In this document: positions 18,294 through 25,422 of the stretch, in pieces
Layout: each line of letters begins with the position of its first letter
How positions within the stretch are numbered: the stretch's first letter is position 1
Notes under the pieces: generated by a model
The model's input: the letters and a program-made list of their open reading frames with translations, nothing else
Databases searched by the model: none
Told to the model about the DNA's origin: nothing
Program-made: the position numbers and the translations under genes
Assembly (NCBI GenBank): GCA_024636855.1
Contig: JAGXGG010000093.1
Coordinates: 1 to 45,098 of the forward strand
Length of the DNA stretch: 45,098 nt
DNA from: Ignavibacteriota bacterium
GTDB taxonomy: Bacteria; Bacteroidota; Ignavibacteria; Kapaibacteriales; UBA2268
Direction of reading: 5' to 3'

Positions 18294-18413
18294 ATATGTT
18301 ATAAAATTTAGCATATCGCAAACCCCACCCCATCCCCCTATTCTAAAAGAATACTTCGAGTTGAGCGTTATTTTCATTAATTTGTAATCTGTAAACTAAC
18401 TAGAAATACGAAA

Positions 18414-19829
18414 TTGAGTAAATTAACACCAAAAGAAGGTAGGTTGTACGTAGTATCAACTCCTATCGGTAACTATAATGATATTACGATTCGTGCCCTT
18501 AACGTTCTGCGTGAGGCCGATTTAATACTTTGCGAGAATTTCAAAGAAGCTGCTGCTTTGCTGAAATACTTCAGTTTAGACAAAGAGCTAGACAGCATAA
18601 CTGTGAAAAGTGAAGATGAGCGTTACCCAGAGTTCATCATGATGATAGAGGAAGGCAAAACTATTGCCTTAATATCTGATTGTGGAACTCCTGCATTCGC
18701 TGATCCGGGCAATCAGCTTATCAATACCGCTGTAAGTCGTAATCTGGATGTGCAAGTTCTACCCGGTGCTACTAGCATTATGACTGCATTAGTTCGCTGT
18801 GGATTCGATATAGAGCGATTCTACTTTGCAGGATTTTTGTCTCGTACATCACCTGAGAGAGTAGCCGAGCTTCGAAAACTATCGATGAATGATGATACAT
18901 TCTGTTTGCTCGAAACTCCATATAGACTTATGCCTTTGCTAGAAGATGCCGTTCAGGTTATCCCATCTAGGAGAGCATATCTTGCTTGCAACCTGACTAT
19001 GAAAAACGAAACTCATCACTATGGCACTATCCAAGAACTTCATGATAAATTCTTAGACAAGAAAGTGAAAATGGAATTTGTCCTAGTAATACAAGGTAAT
19101 ACTTCTGGACTTCCTTTGGACAAAATAAAATATATAGAACGTAGCACTGAGCCAAGCTATGAGTATAGCGATAGAGGCGAAGAGCGTCGTGACGATCGTG
19201 CTCCTAGACACGACGATAGAAGAGACGATAGAAGTGGCAACCGTGACGGTTTTAGACATAAAGAAAAACGTGCAGACCGTCCTCGTTTCCCTCGTGCATC
19301 TAGCCCTAGACGTAATGAAGGTCGTGGCCAAAACCCTGAAGGGGAAGGTGGAACTAGCGACACACCACAGAGAAGAGATGCTGGTGGTAGACCTCCTAGA
19401 AGAGAAAGCGGCGGAGGTGATAAACCTCGATTCAATCGTGAAGCTAGACCATTCAGCGAAGACCGAATAGGCAGACGTAGAAAAGAGGAAGGTGCAGACA
19501 GACCTCGCAGGGATGATGATAGACCTCGTAGAGACGACCGCGATGACGAAAGACTAAAATTCAACCGTGATGATAGAGGTGGAGATAGACCTCCTAGAAG
19601 AGAAAGCAGAGATGGTGATAAACCTAGATTCGATAAAGAGTCTAGACCTAGACGTGATGATATAAAAAAATTACCTAGAAGAAAAGACGAGTTAGGTAGA
19701 TCGCAAGTCCAACGTAGAAGTCGCGACGCAGGTGATAACACCGAGAAAGAAGTTCGTAATTTCGCTGGTTGGAGAAAAGATGATATTGTAGATAAGAAAC
19801 CAAAAAATGATAATGAAAGTAAAGATTAG
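18414..19829 (+). CDS. rsmI: 16S rRNA C1402 2'-O-methyltransferase RsmI with long Arg/Asp-rich tail
   Basis: RsmI methylates the ribose of C1402 in the ribosomal P site. Residues about 8-232 are a complete tetrapyrrole-methylase-fold domain with the RsmI hallmarks LYVVSTPIGNYNDIT, LISDCGTPAFADPG, VLPGATSIMTAL and FLSRTS. The start is TTG at 18414; no ATG fits ahead of the conserved motif. RsmI normally ends near residue 280, but here about 235 further residues are extremely rich in Arg, Asp and Gly (RDD, RPRR, GGDRPPRRES), surely disordered, with an internal duplication. The last 23 nt overlap dut. Catalytic call is firm; the tail's role, perhaps RNA or ribosome contact, is inference. Confidence 0.93.
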   Translation: MSKLTPKEGRLYVVSTPIGNYNDITIRALNVLREADLILCENFKEAAALLKYFSLDKELDSITVKSEDERYPEFIMMIEEGKTIALISDCGTPAFADPGNQLINTAVSRNLDVQVLPGATSIMTALVRCGFDIERFYFAGFLSRTSPERVAELRKLSMNDDTFCLLETPYRLMPLLEDAVQVIPSRRAYLACNLTMKNETHHYGTIQELHDKFLDKKVKMEFVLVIQGNTSGLPLDKIKYIERSTEPSYEYSDRGEERRDDRAPRHDDRRDDRSGNRDGFRHKEKRADRPRFPRASSPRRNEGRGQNPEGEGGTSDTPQRRDAGGRPPRRESGGGDKPRFNREARPFSEDRIGRRRKEEGADRPRRDDDRPRRDDRDDERLKFNRDDRGGDRPPRRESRDGDKPRFDKESRPRRDDIKKLPRRKDELGRSQVQRRSRDAGDNTEKEVRNFAGWRKDDIVDKKPKNDNESKD

Positions 19830-20367
19830 AAGAATAGACGAAAAGTATAATGATTTGCCATTACCTAGCTATGCTACTGGTGGTTCGGCAGGTATGGATG
19901 TATATGCAACTACTGATGAGCCGATAACTATAAAGCATGGCGAAGTAAAGATGATACCTACTAATCTGGCTATTGCGCTGGAAAGTGGTTACGAATGTCA
20001 GGTACGTTCGCGTAGTGGATTAGCTGCTAAAAATGGCGTTTTTGCACTGAATGCACCCGGCACTGTTGATAGCGATTATCGTGGTGAGATAAAGATAATA
20101 CTTGCTAATTTTGGCGAAGCAGATTTCACTATCGAACGTGGAGATAGGATCGCTCAGTTAGTAATAGCACAGTACGAACATATTGGTTGGAACGAAGTCG
20201 AGTCTCTTGATGAGACTGACAGAGGAGAAGGCGGCTTCGGTAGTACGGGAGTGAAGAATGAGTCGTCCGAGAATAGTATTTATGGGAACTCCAGAGTTTT
20301 CTGTACCAACTTTGAAAGCGCTCCACGAGCATTTCGAGATACCAGCTGTGGTTACTGTTCCCGATAA
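19807..20367 (+). CDS. dut: dUTPase with C-terminal extension running into fmt
   Basis: Dut hydrolyses dUTP to dUMP and PPi, keeping uracil out of DNA and feeding dTMP synthesis. The conserved trimeric dUTPase motifs are all present: AGMDVYA (motif 1), RSRSGLA (2), GTVDSDYRGEI (3), RGDRIAQLVI (4) and the closing Gly-rich RGEGGFGSTG (5, near residues 139-148). The family normally stops within a few residues of motif 5. Here the frame stays open for about 37 more codons, overlapping fmt by 110 nt in a different frame; the added peptide is Ser/Cys/Arg-rich and resembles no domain. Start is ATG 19807, or ATG 19813 two codons later, inside the rsmI end. Confidence 0.93.
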   Translation: MIMKVKIRRIDEKYNDLPLPSYATGGSAGMDVYATTDEPITIKHGEVKMIPTNLAIALESGYECQVRSRSGLAAKNGVFALNAPGTVDSDYRGEIKIILANFGEADFTIERGDRIAQLVIAQYEHIGWNEVESLDETDRGEGGFGSTGVKNESSENSIYGNSRVFCTNFESAPRAFRDTSCGYCSR

Positions 20368-21184
20368 GCCAAAAGGTAGAGGACAGAAGATGATGCCCTC
20401 TCCTGTTAAAGCTGTAGCAGAAGAATTAGGATTGCGAGTATTGCAACCAGTATCGCTGAAAGATGAAGATTTCATAAATGAGTTGAAAGAAATTAATGCA
20501 GATATATTCTGCATAGTGGCATTCAGAATATTGCCAACGGTAGTATTCACTCTTCCACAAATAGCTTCGTTCAACGTGCATACGAGTTTGTTGCCAAAGT
20601 TTAGAGGTGCTGCCCCTATTAATTGGGCAATAATCAAAGGCGAAAAGAAAAGTGGAGTTACATCTTTCATATTAGATGAGAACATAGACACTGGTAATAT
20701 AGTCGGCACAAGAGAAGTAGCTATCGGTGAATCAATGACTGCAGGCGAGTTACATGATGAACTAATGCCATTGGCAGCAGAACTAGCTGTCGAAACTTGT
20801 GAGCAATTGTTATCTGGTGACTATAAGCGATTAGCTCAAGATGATAGCTTAGCCACTCCAGCCCCGAAAATATTCAGAGAAGATTGCCGTATTGATTTTA
20901 GTTTAGGTGCAGAAGACTTGAAGAATTTTATAAATGGGATGTCTCCTATACCAGGAGCATGGACAGAGTTAGAAGGAAAGAAAGTGAAATTGCTAAAAAG
21001 TGAAATTTCATCAGAAATTAACACAAAACCGAAGCATTATTTAATAAAAAATGATAATTTTCTGTTACAAACTGCGTCTGGAACTGTTAAAGTATTAGTA
21101 ATCCAACCTGAAGGAAAAAAAGTTATGCAAATACGCGATTTTCTTGCAGGATATAGAGGTAATAAAGAAGGTATATTAGAATGA
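20258..21184 (+). CDS. fmt: methionyl-tRNA formyltransferase
   Basis: Fmt formylates Met-tRNAfMet with 10-formyl-tetrahydrofolate before initiation. The 308-residue protein begins with the standard RIVFMGTPEFSVPTL Rossmann strand, carries the catalytic signature VHTSLLPKFRGAAPINWA, the downstream DENIDTGNI aspartate region, and the C-terminal OB-like domain (from about 205). Start ATG 20258 is preceded by GGGAG with a 6-nt spacer and sits inside the dut frame. The end overlaps pfkA by 4 nt (ATGA). Length and motifs are complete; nothing in the protein itself looks altered by the overlap. A def gene is not adjacent. Confidence 0.96.
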   Translation: MSRPRIVFMGTPEFSVPTLKALHEHFEIPAVVTVPDKPKGRGQKMMPSPVKAVAEELGLRVLQPVSLKDEDFINELKEINADIFCIVAFRILPTVVFTLPQIASFNVHTSLLPKFRGAAPINWAIIKGEKKSGVTSFILDENIDTGNIVGTREVAIGESMTAGELHDELMPLAAELAVETCEQLLSGDYKRLAQDDSLATPAPKIFREDCRIDFSLGAEDLKNFINGMSPIPGAWTELEGKKVKLLKSEISSEINTKPKHYLIKNDNFLLQTASGTVKVLVIQPEGKKVMQIRDFLAGYRGNKEGILE

Positions 21185-22143
21185 AAAGAATTGCGATATT
21201 GACCAGTGGTGGCGATGCACCAGGTATGAACGCCCACATTAGAGCTGTAGTACGTACAGGACTAGCTCGAGGATTAGAAGTAGTTGGAATAGTTGGCGGA
21301 TATGAAGGATTGATGGAGGGAAACTTCAGAAACTTGGAAAGAAAAGATACTGTGAACATAGTCTCGCAAGGTGGGACTATACTAAAGACAAGTCGCTCAG
21401 AAGTTTTCCTATCTAAAGAAGGAAGAATAAAAGGGGCTCAACAGTTAAGAGACAATAAGATTGATGGTTTGATAACTTGCGGTGGTGATGGAACTCTCAA
21501 AGGAGCACACGCATTATTCAAAGAACATGGTATTCGAGTAGTAGGTACACCTGGTACAATCGACAATGATTTGTACGGTACTTATTACACTATTGGATTT
21601 GACACTGCTTGTAATACTGCAGCAGAAGCAATTGACAGAATTCGGGATACGGCCGATTCGCATGGTCGAGTATTCATAGTCGAAGTAATGGGTCGTCACG
21701 AAGGTCATATAGCAATGGAAGTTGGTATATCTTGCGGGGCTGAGTATATCTCAGTACCAGAAGCCGTTACTAACCTTGAAATACTATATGATAAATACAC
21801 TCAGCTTGGATTCCACAACCGTACTATCATAGTAATCGGAGAAGGTGGTGGTAAGTACAAAGGTGCTTATGAACTAGCCGAAGCGTTAAAAGCAGAATAT
21901 AATATAGACGCAAAATGTGCTGTTCTTGGTCACATCCAACGTGGTGGATCGCCGACAGTTCGTGATAGAACATTAGCAAGTCACTTGGGACTATCAGCTG
22001 TAGATGCTCTATTAGCTGGTAAGACCAACGTACTAGTTGGACGAGTTCATCACAACATTACTTATACTCCATTCCCTGAGACATGGACTAAGAGAAAAGA
22101 ATTACAACCATATATGTTTGATTTAGCAGAGTTGCTAGCTTAA
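21181..22143 (+). CDS. pfkA: ATP-dependent 6-phosphofructokinase
   Basis: PfkA phosphorylates fructose 6-phosphate to fructose 1,6-bisphosphate. The 320-residue length matches the bacterial ATP enzyme. Motifs in order: ILTSGGDAPGMNA (nucleotide loop), GGDGT near 100-104, PGTIDNDLYGT near 121-131 with the catalytic Asp, EVMGRHEGHIA, and GHIQRGGSP. Gly in GGDG and in PGTIDND, rather than Asp and Lys, are the residues linked with ATP rather than pyrophosphate use. It is co-translated with fmt (4-nt overlap) and 3 nt ahead of nadK. Pairing glycolysis with translation enzymes looks like operon packing rather than a shared pathway. Confidence 0.96.
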   Translation: MKRIAILTSGGDAPGMNAHIRAVVRTGLARGLEVVGIVGGYEGLMEGNFRNLERKDTVNIVSQGGTILKTSRSEVFLSKEGRIKGAQQLRDNKIDGLITCGGDGTLKGAHALFKEHGIRVVGTPGTIDNDLYGTYYTIGFDTACNTAAEAIDRIRDTADSHGRVFIVEVMGRHEGHIAMEVGISCGAEYISVPEAVTNLEILYDKYTQLGFHNRTIIVIGEGGGKYKGAYELAEALKAEYNIDAKCAVLGHIQRGGSPTVRDRTLASHLGLSAVDALLAGKTNVLVGRVHHNITYTPFPETWTKRKELQPYMFDLAELLA

Positions 22144-22146
22144 TAT

Positions 22147-23019
22147 ATGAGAACTTATGCCATATTCGAAGCAATAGACAGACCCGAAGCTGAAGAGCTT
22201 GCCATTAAGGCAATTGAGATACTTCAGAGACTGGGAGCAAATGTCTGTGTTTCTGAGACATTGGTAAAAAAGTATGGCGATAGCATGCCTGATATTAGAG
22301 TATGCAATCGTTCGAGCTATGACGATATAGCTGATGTGATTATCACATTCGGCGGTGATGGTACTATACTATCAGCTGTCCAATCTTATATTACTTCCGA
22401 TGTTCCTATTATGGGATTCAATGTTGGGAAACTTGGTTTTCTAGCAGAGTTTATTGTAAACGGATTGGAAAGCACCCTCAAAGACTTGATGAATGGTAAT
22501 TATAAGGTTATCACTCGTTCGGCAATTGAAACTACTATAGATGGTGAGACTATCTATGCCCTCAATGATATGGTAATAGAGAAAAGTGAGACTTCGCACA
22601 TGGTGGAAATCAAAGCGTATTCTAACAAACACTTTATAGGTGAATACTTCGCTGATGGATTGATTATCTCTACTCCAACTGGCTCGACTGCATATAGTCT
22701 TTCTGCTGGAGGTCCAGTTATATTCCCAACTTCGCCAGTATTGTGTATCACACCAGTTTCACCTCACTCACTTACACATAGACCGCTAGTAGTACCAGAC
22801 AATCAGCAATTGGAATTCGAAGTTTATAGCAGAACAGGTGAGTTGAAATTAGTAGCTGATGGAAAAGTAAGAACAAAAATTAAAAATGGTGATATAATCC
22901 AGATAAGAAAATCGGACGAAACCGTTAAACTTGTAGAACCTGAGAATAGCACTTTCTTTGATGTACTTAGGGATAAATTTCTTTGGGCAGAACACAGAAC
23001 GAATAAGGAGATTAGATAA
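22147..23019 (+). CDS. nadK: NAD kinase
   Basis: NadK makes NADP from NAD and ATP (or polyphosphate). The 290-residue protein has the family signatures: FGGDGTILSAV (near 66-76), GFNVGKLGFLAEF, NDMVIEK, and the long SAM-like TPTGSTAYSLSAGGPV block, then ITPVSPHSLTHRPLVVPD. All catalytic elements (GGDG, NE/D, TPTGST) are intact. It lies 3 nt after pfkA, with which it shares the GGDG fold relationship, and its TAA stop overlaps the inferred AUC start of lgt by one base. Confidence 0.96.
   Translation: MRTYAIFEAIDRPEAEELAIKAIEILQRLGANVCVSETLVKKYGDSMPDIRVCNRSSYDDIADVIITFGGDGTILSAVQSYITSDVPIMGFNVGKLGFLAEFIVNGLESTLKDLMNGNYKVITRSAIETTIDGETIYALNDMVIEKSETSHMVEIKAYSNKHFIGEYFADGLIISTPTGSTAYSLSAGGPVIFPTSPVLCITPVSPHSLTHRPLVVPDNQQLEFEVYSRTGELKLVADGKVRTKIKNGDIIQIRKSDETVKLVEPENSTFFDVLRDKFLWAEHRTNKEIR
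23005..23010 (+). promoter_or_regulatory. Shine-Dalgarno that sets the lgt start
   Basis: AAGGAG lies inside the end of nadK, 8 nt before ATC at 23019. The spacing is ideal for initiation there. No ATG, GTG or TTG exists in the lgt frame until 23103, which would delete the conserved N-terminus, so this site argues for AUC initiation. Confidence 0.6.
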
Positions 23020-23816
23020 TCGAACATTTTATTGCATACATAGATTGGGCTGTTAGCCCTGATATAGTCGATTTTGGAATAATAAAAATACGTTGGTATG
23101 GGTTGTTGTTTGCGCTCTCTTTCGTTTTAGGTTATCAGATAATACATAAGATATTCAAACACGAAGGACACACTCAAAAGCAACTTGATTCATTAACAGT
23201 ATATATGATATTAGGGACCGTAATTGGTGCTCGGTTAGGGCATTGCTTCTTCTATGAGCCATCATATTACTTATCTAATCCTATAGAAATATTCAAAGTA
23301 TGGAACGGTGGGCTAGCAAGTCACGGTGCAGCAATAGGTATCCTAACTTCGCTCTATATATTCGCTCAAAAGAACAAAGAAATTTCGTATGCATGGATAG
23401 TTGATAGAATCGTTATAGTAGTTGCCTCAGCGGGTTTTTTCATTCGTTTGGGTAATTTCTTCAATTCAGAAATACTCGGATTACCTTCAGATTTGCCTTG
23501 GGCAGTCGTATTTCATAGAATAGATGAGATTGCACGTCATCCATCTCAAATGTACGAGGCAATAGCTTATTTGGGTATTTTCGCAGTACTTTGGGCACAC
23601 TATAGCAAATGGAAAGAGAAAACCGCTGATTACGCTTTATTCTCCAGATTCCTGATTATGATATTTAGTGCTCGATTTATCATCGAATTCACAAAAGAAA
23701 ACCAAACAGCATTCGAAAATGGCATGTTTCTGAACATGGGTCAGCTTCTTAGTATACCACTAATCATTTTAGGTGTAGTACTCCTGGTCAAATCAGCAGG
23801 CAAACAGAAAGCTTAG
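23019..23816 (+). CDS. lgt: prolipoprotein diacylglyceryl transferase, non-canonical start
   Basis: Lgt transfers diacylglycerol from phosphatidylglycerol to the lipobox Cys, the first step of lipoprotein maturation in the inner membrane. The conserved Lgt start (YIDWAVSPDI, then IRWYGLLFALSF) is encoded from 23037, so translation must begin upstream of the TTG at 23103. In frame after a TAG at 23013-23015 come ATA, ATC (23019), then ATT (23031). The ATC overlaps the nadK stop (TAATC) 8 nt after AAGGAG and is my choice. Essential residues are present: His in LASHGAAIG and Arg in FIRLGNFFNSE, plus RHPSQMYEA. About seven TM segments. Last gene of the rsmI operon. Confidence 0.92.
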   Translation: MEHFIAYIDWAVSPDIVDFGIIKIRWYGLLFALSFVLGYQIIHKIFKHEGHTQKQLDSLTVYMILGTVIGARLGHCFFYEPSYYLSNPIEIFKVWNGGLASHGAAIGILTSLYIFAQKNKEISYAWIVDRIVIVVASAGFFIRLGNFFNSEILGLPSDLPWAVVFHRIDEIARHPSQMYEAIAYLGIFAVLWAHYSKWKEKTADYALFSRFLIMIFSARFIIEFTKENQTAFENGMFLNMGQLLSIPLIILGVVLLVKSAGKQKA

Positions 23817-23817
23817 A

Positions 23818-23840
23818 GATAAGTTATTAAAAACTCTATC
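23818..23840 (+). terminator. possible weak terminator after lgt
   Basis: GATAAGTT (23818-23825) can pair with AACTCTATC (23832-23840) with one bulged base, followed by TTTGATATT. The stem is AT-rich and weak, and the T-tract is short. Its position immediately after the lgt stop is the main support. The rest of the spacer to nhaA (to 24060) shows no gene or RNA. Confidence 0.25.
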
Positions 23841-24060
23841 TTTGATATTCAGAGCAGACTAAGCTAGTTAGCTAAGTTGAAAAAGCAGAAGTAGAGTTAA
23901 AAATAAGTTTCTAAGTTCTAATAACTCATAATAAAAGCTTCATATTTTTGTTCTAATTTAGTACAACAAAAGGATATAAATCTCTATTTTTAATAAAATA
24001 AATATGCCTTTTATCTATCTTTAAAAATATTAGTATGACAGGAATTAAAAAAACTACATA

Positions 24061-25422
24061 ATGAAAAAGAAAATTGATCTCGCCAAGAGCGAATTCCCCA
24101 TAGCAAGAACTTACCAAGAATTTACTTCCAACGCATCTGCCAGTGGCATAGTGTTGATTATCTGTACATTAATAGCTATGATCTGGGCAAATTCACCATG
24201 GTGGGAATCTTACTTTGATTTATGGAAAACACATTTTATTATTGGTATAGGTGATTTTTCACTTGACAAATCACTTCACCATTGGATAAACGACCTACTT
24301 ATGGTTGTGTTCTTCTTCCTAGTAGGATTGGAGATAAAAAGAGAAATATTAATAGGTGAACTTTCATCTATTCGGAAAGCTATGCTTCCTATTATGGGTG
24401 CATTAGGTGGTATTATAATACCAGCTTCAATATATACATTATTTAATCTAGGTACAGACAATCTACATGGTTGGGCTATACCAATGGCTACAGATATAGC
24501 CTTTGCATTAGGAGTGTTATATCTTCTGGGTGACAGAGTGCCTCAAACCCTAAAAATATTTTTAGCGGCATTAGCAATAGTTGATGATATAGCTGCAGTA
24601 GTGGTAATTGCAGTCTTCTATACTTCTACTATCAGTCTATATTATTTACTACTCAGCTTCCTATTCTTATTCATAATGATAGTAGGGAATAGACTAAAAG
24701 TAATTAGCCCTATTTTCTATCTCGCAGTTGGTGGACTCGTTTGGTTTACTATGTTAAAGTCAGGTGTCCATGCTACTATTGCTGGAGTACTAACGGCATT
24801 TACTATTCCATCTTATGCTCTAATTGACAAACAAAAATTCGTGGATAATACTGAAGGACTATGGCGTAAATTCAGTTCAAAATTATTCCAAACTAAAACA
24901 GATTTTCTTACGGAATACGAAGCTGATGCACTTTATAATATGGATTTACTTTCAGACAAAGTTCAACCATTATTACTAAGATTAGAGAGAGGAATAGACG
25001 AGTATGTCGCATTCTTGATAATGCCGCTTTTCGCACTTTCCAATGCAGGGATTCACTTTGAAAATTTCTATTTAGGTGCTCTTATTAATCCAGTCACTAC
25101 TGGTGTATTTGCAGGTCTATTCATAGGTAAGCAAATAGGTGTTGCATCATTCGTATGGCTTGCAAATAGATTCAATATAGCTAATTTGCAACCCGGAATT
25201 CCATTCAAACAATACTATTATGTGGCTATACTAACAGGTATTGGATTTACTATGTCGCTATTCATATCAGCACTTTCTTTCGGACCAGATGCTCCACAAG
25301 AGATGTACTCAAAAACAGGTATCCTGTTAGGGTCAATATTTGCAGGTACTTTCGGTTACATCCTAATGCGTAGATCTCTGAACAAGCAAGAGAAACTCAA
25401 TAATGAACAAGTTAAATCTTAA
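24061..25422 (+). CDS. nhaA: Na+/H+ antiporter NhaA
   Basis: NhaA exchanges internal Na+ for two external protons at the inner membrane, for pH and salt homeostasis. The 453-residue protein has the family start region (SGIVLIICTLIAMIWANSP), the HHWINDLLMVVFFFLVGLEIK segment, the TDIAFALGVL helix, and the paired ion-binding Asp residues in AIVDDIAAVVVIA near 175-176. The last TM region (AILTGIGFTMSLFISAL) is also typical. It is longer than E. coli NhaA, with an extra loop near residues 270-300 (KFSSKLFQTKTDFLTEYEAD). It stands alone; its stop shares the TTAA at 25419-25422 with the convergent gene. Confidence 0.96.
   Translation: MKKKIDLAKSEFPIARTYQEFTSNASASGIVLIICTLIAMIWANSPWWESYFDLWKTHFIIGIGDFSLDKSLHHWINDLLMVVFFFLVGLEIKREILIGELSSIRKAMLPIMGALGGIIIPASIYTLFNLGTDNLHGWAIPMATDIAFALGVLYLLGDRVPQTLKIFLAALAIVDDIAAVVVIAVFYTSTISLYYLLLSFLFLFIMIVGNRLKVISPIFYLAVGGLVWFTMLKSGVHATIAGVLTAFTIPSYALIDKQKFVDNTEGLWRKFSSKLFQTKTDFLTEYEADALYNMDLLSDKVQPLLLRLERGIDEYVAFLIMPLFALSNAGIHFENFYLGALINPVTTGVFAGLFIGKQIGVASFVWLANRFNIANLQPGIPFKQYYYVAILTGIGFTMSLFISALSFGPDAPQEMYSKTGILLGSIFAGTFGYILMRRSLNKQEKLNNEQVKS

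Noticed and set aside
19157-19741. 194-residue open frame on the minus strand opposite the rsmI tail
   Set aside because: Ser/Leu/Arg repeats are the mirror image of the Arg/Asp-rich coding repeats in rsmI; no start signal, motif or neighbour supports it.
20158-20709. 183-residue minus-strand frame across dut-fmt
   Set aside because: It runs antisense to two certain genes, has no domain, and its openness follows from codon bias in fmt.
23103-23816. lgt starting at TTG 23103
   Set aside because: This would delete the conserved IDWAVSPDI and IRWYG region that every Lgt has; the Shine-Dalgarno and ATC at 23019 fit better.
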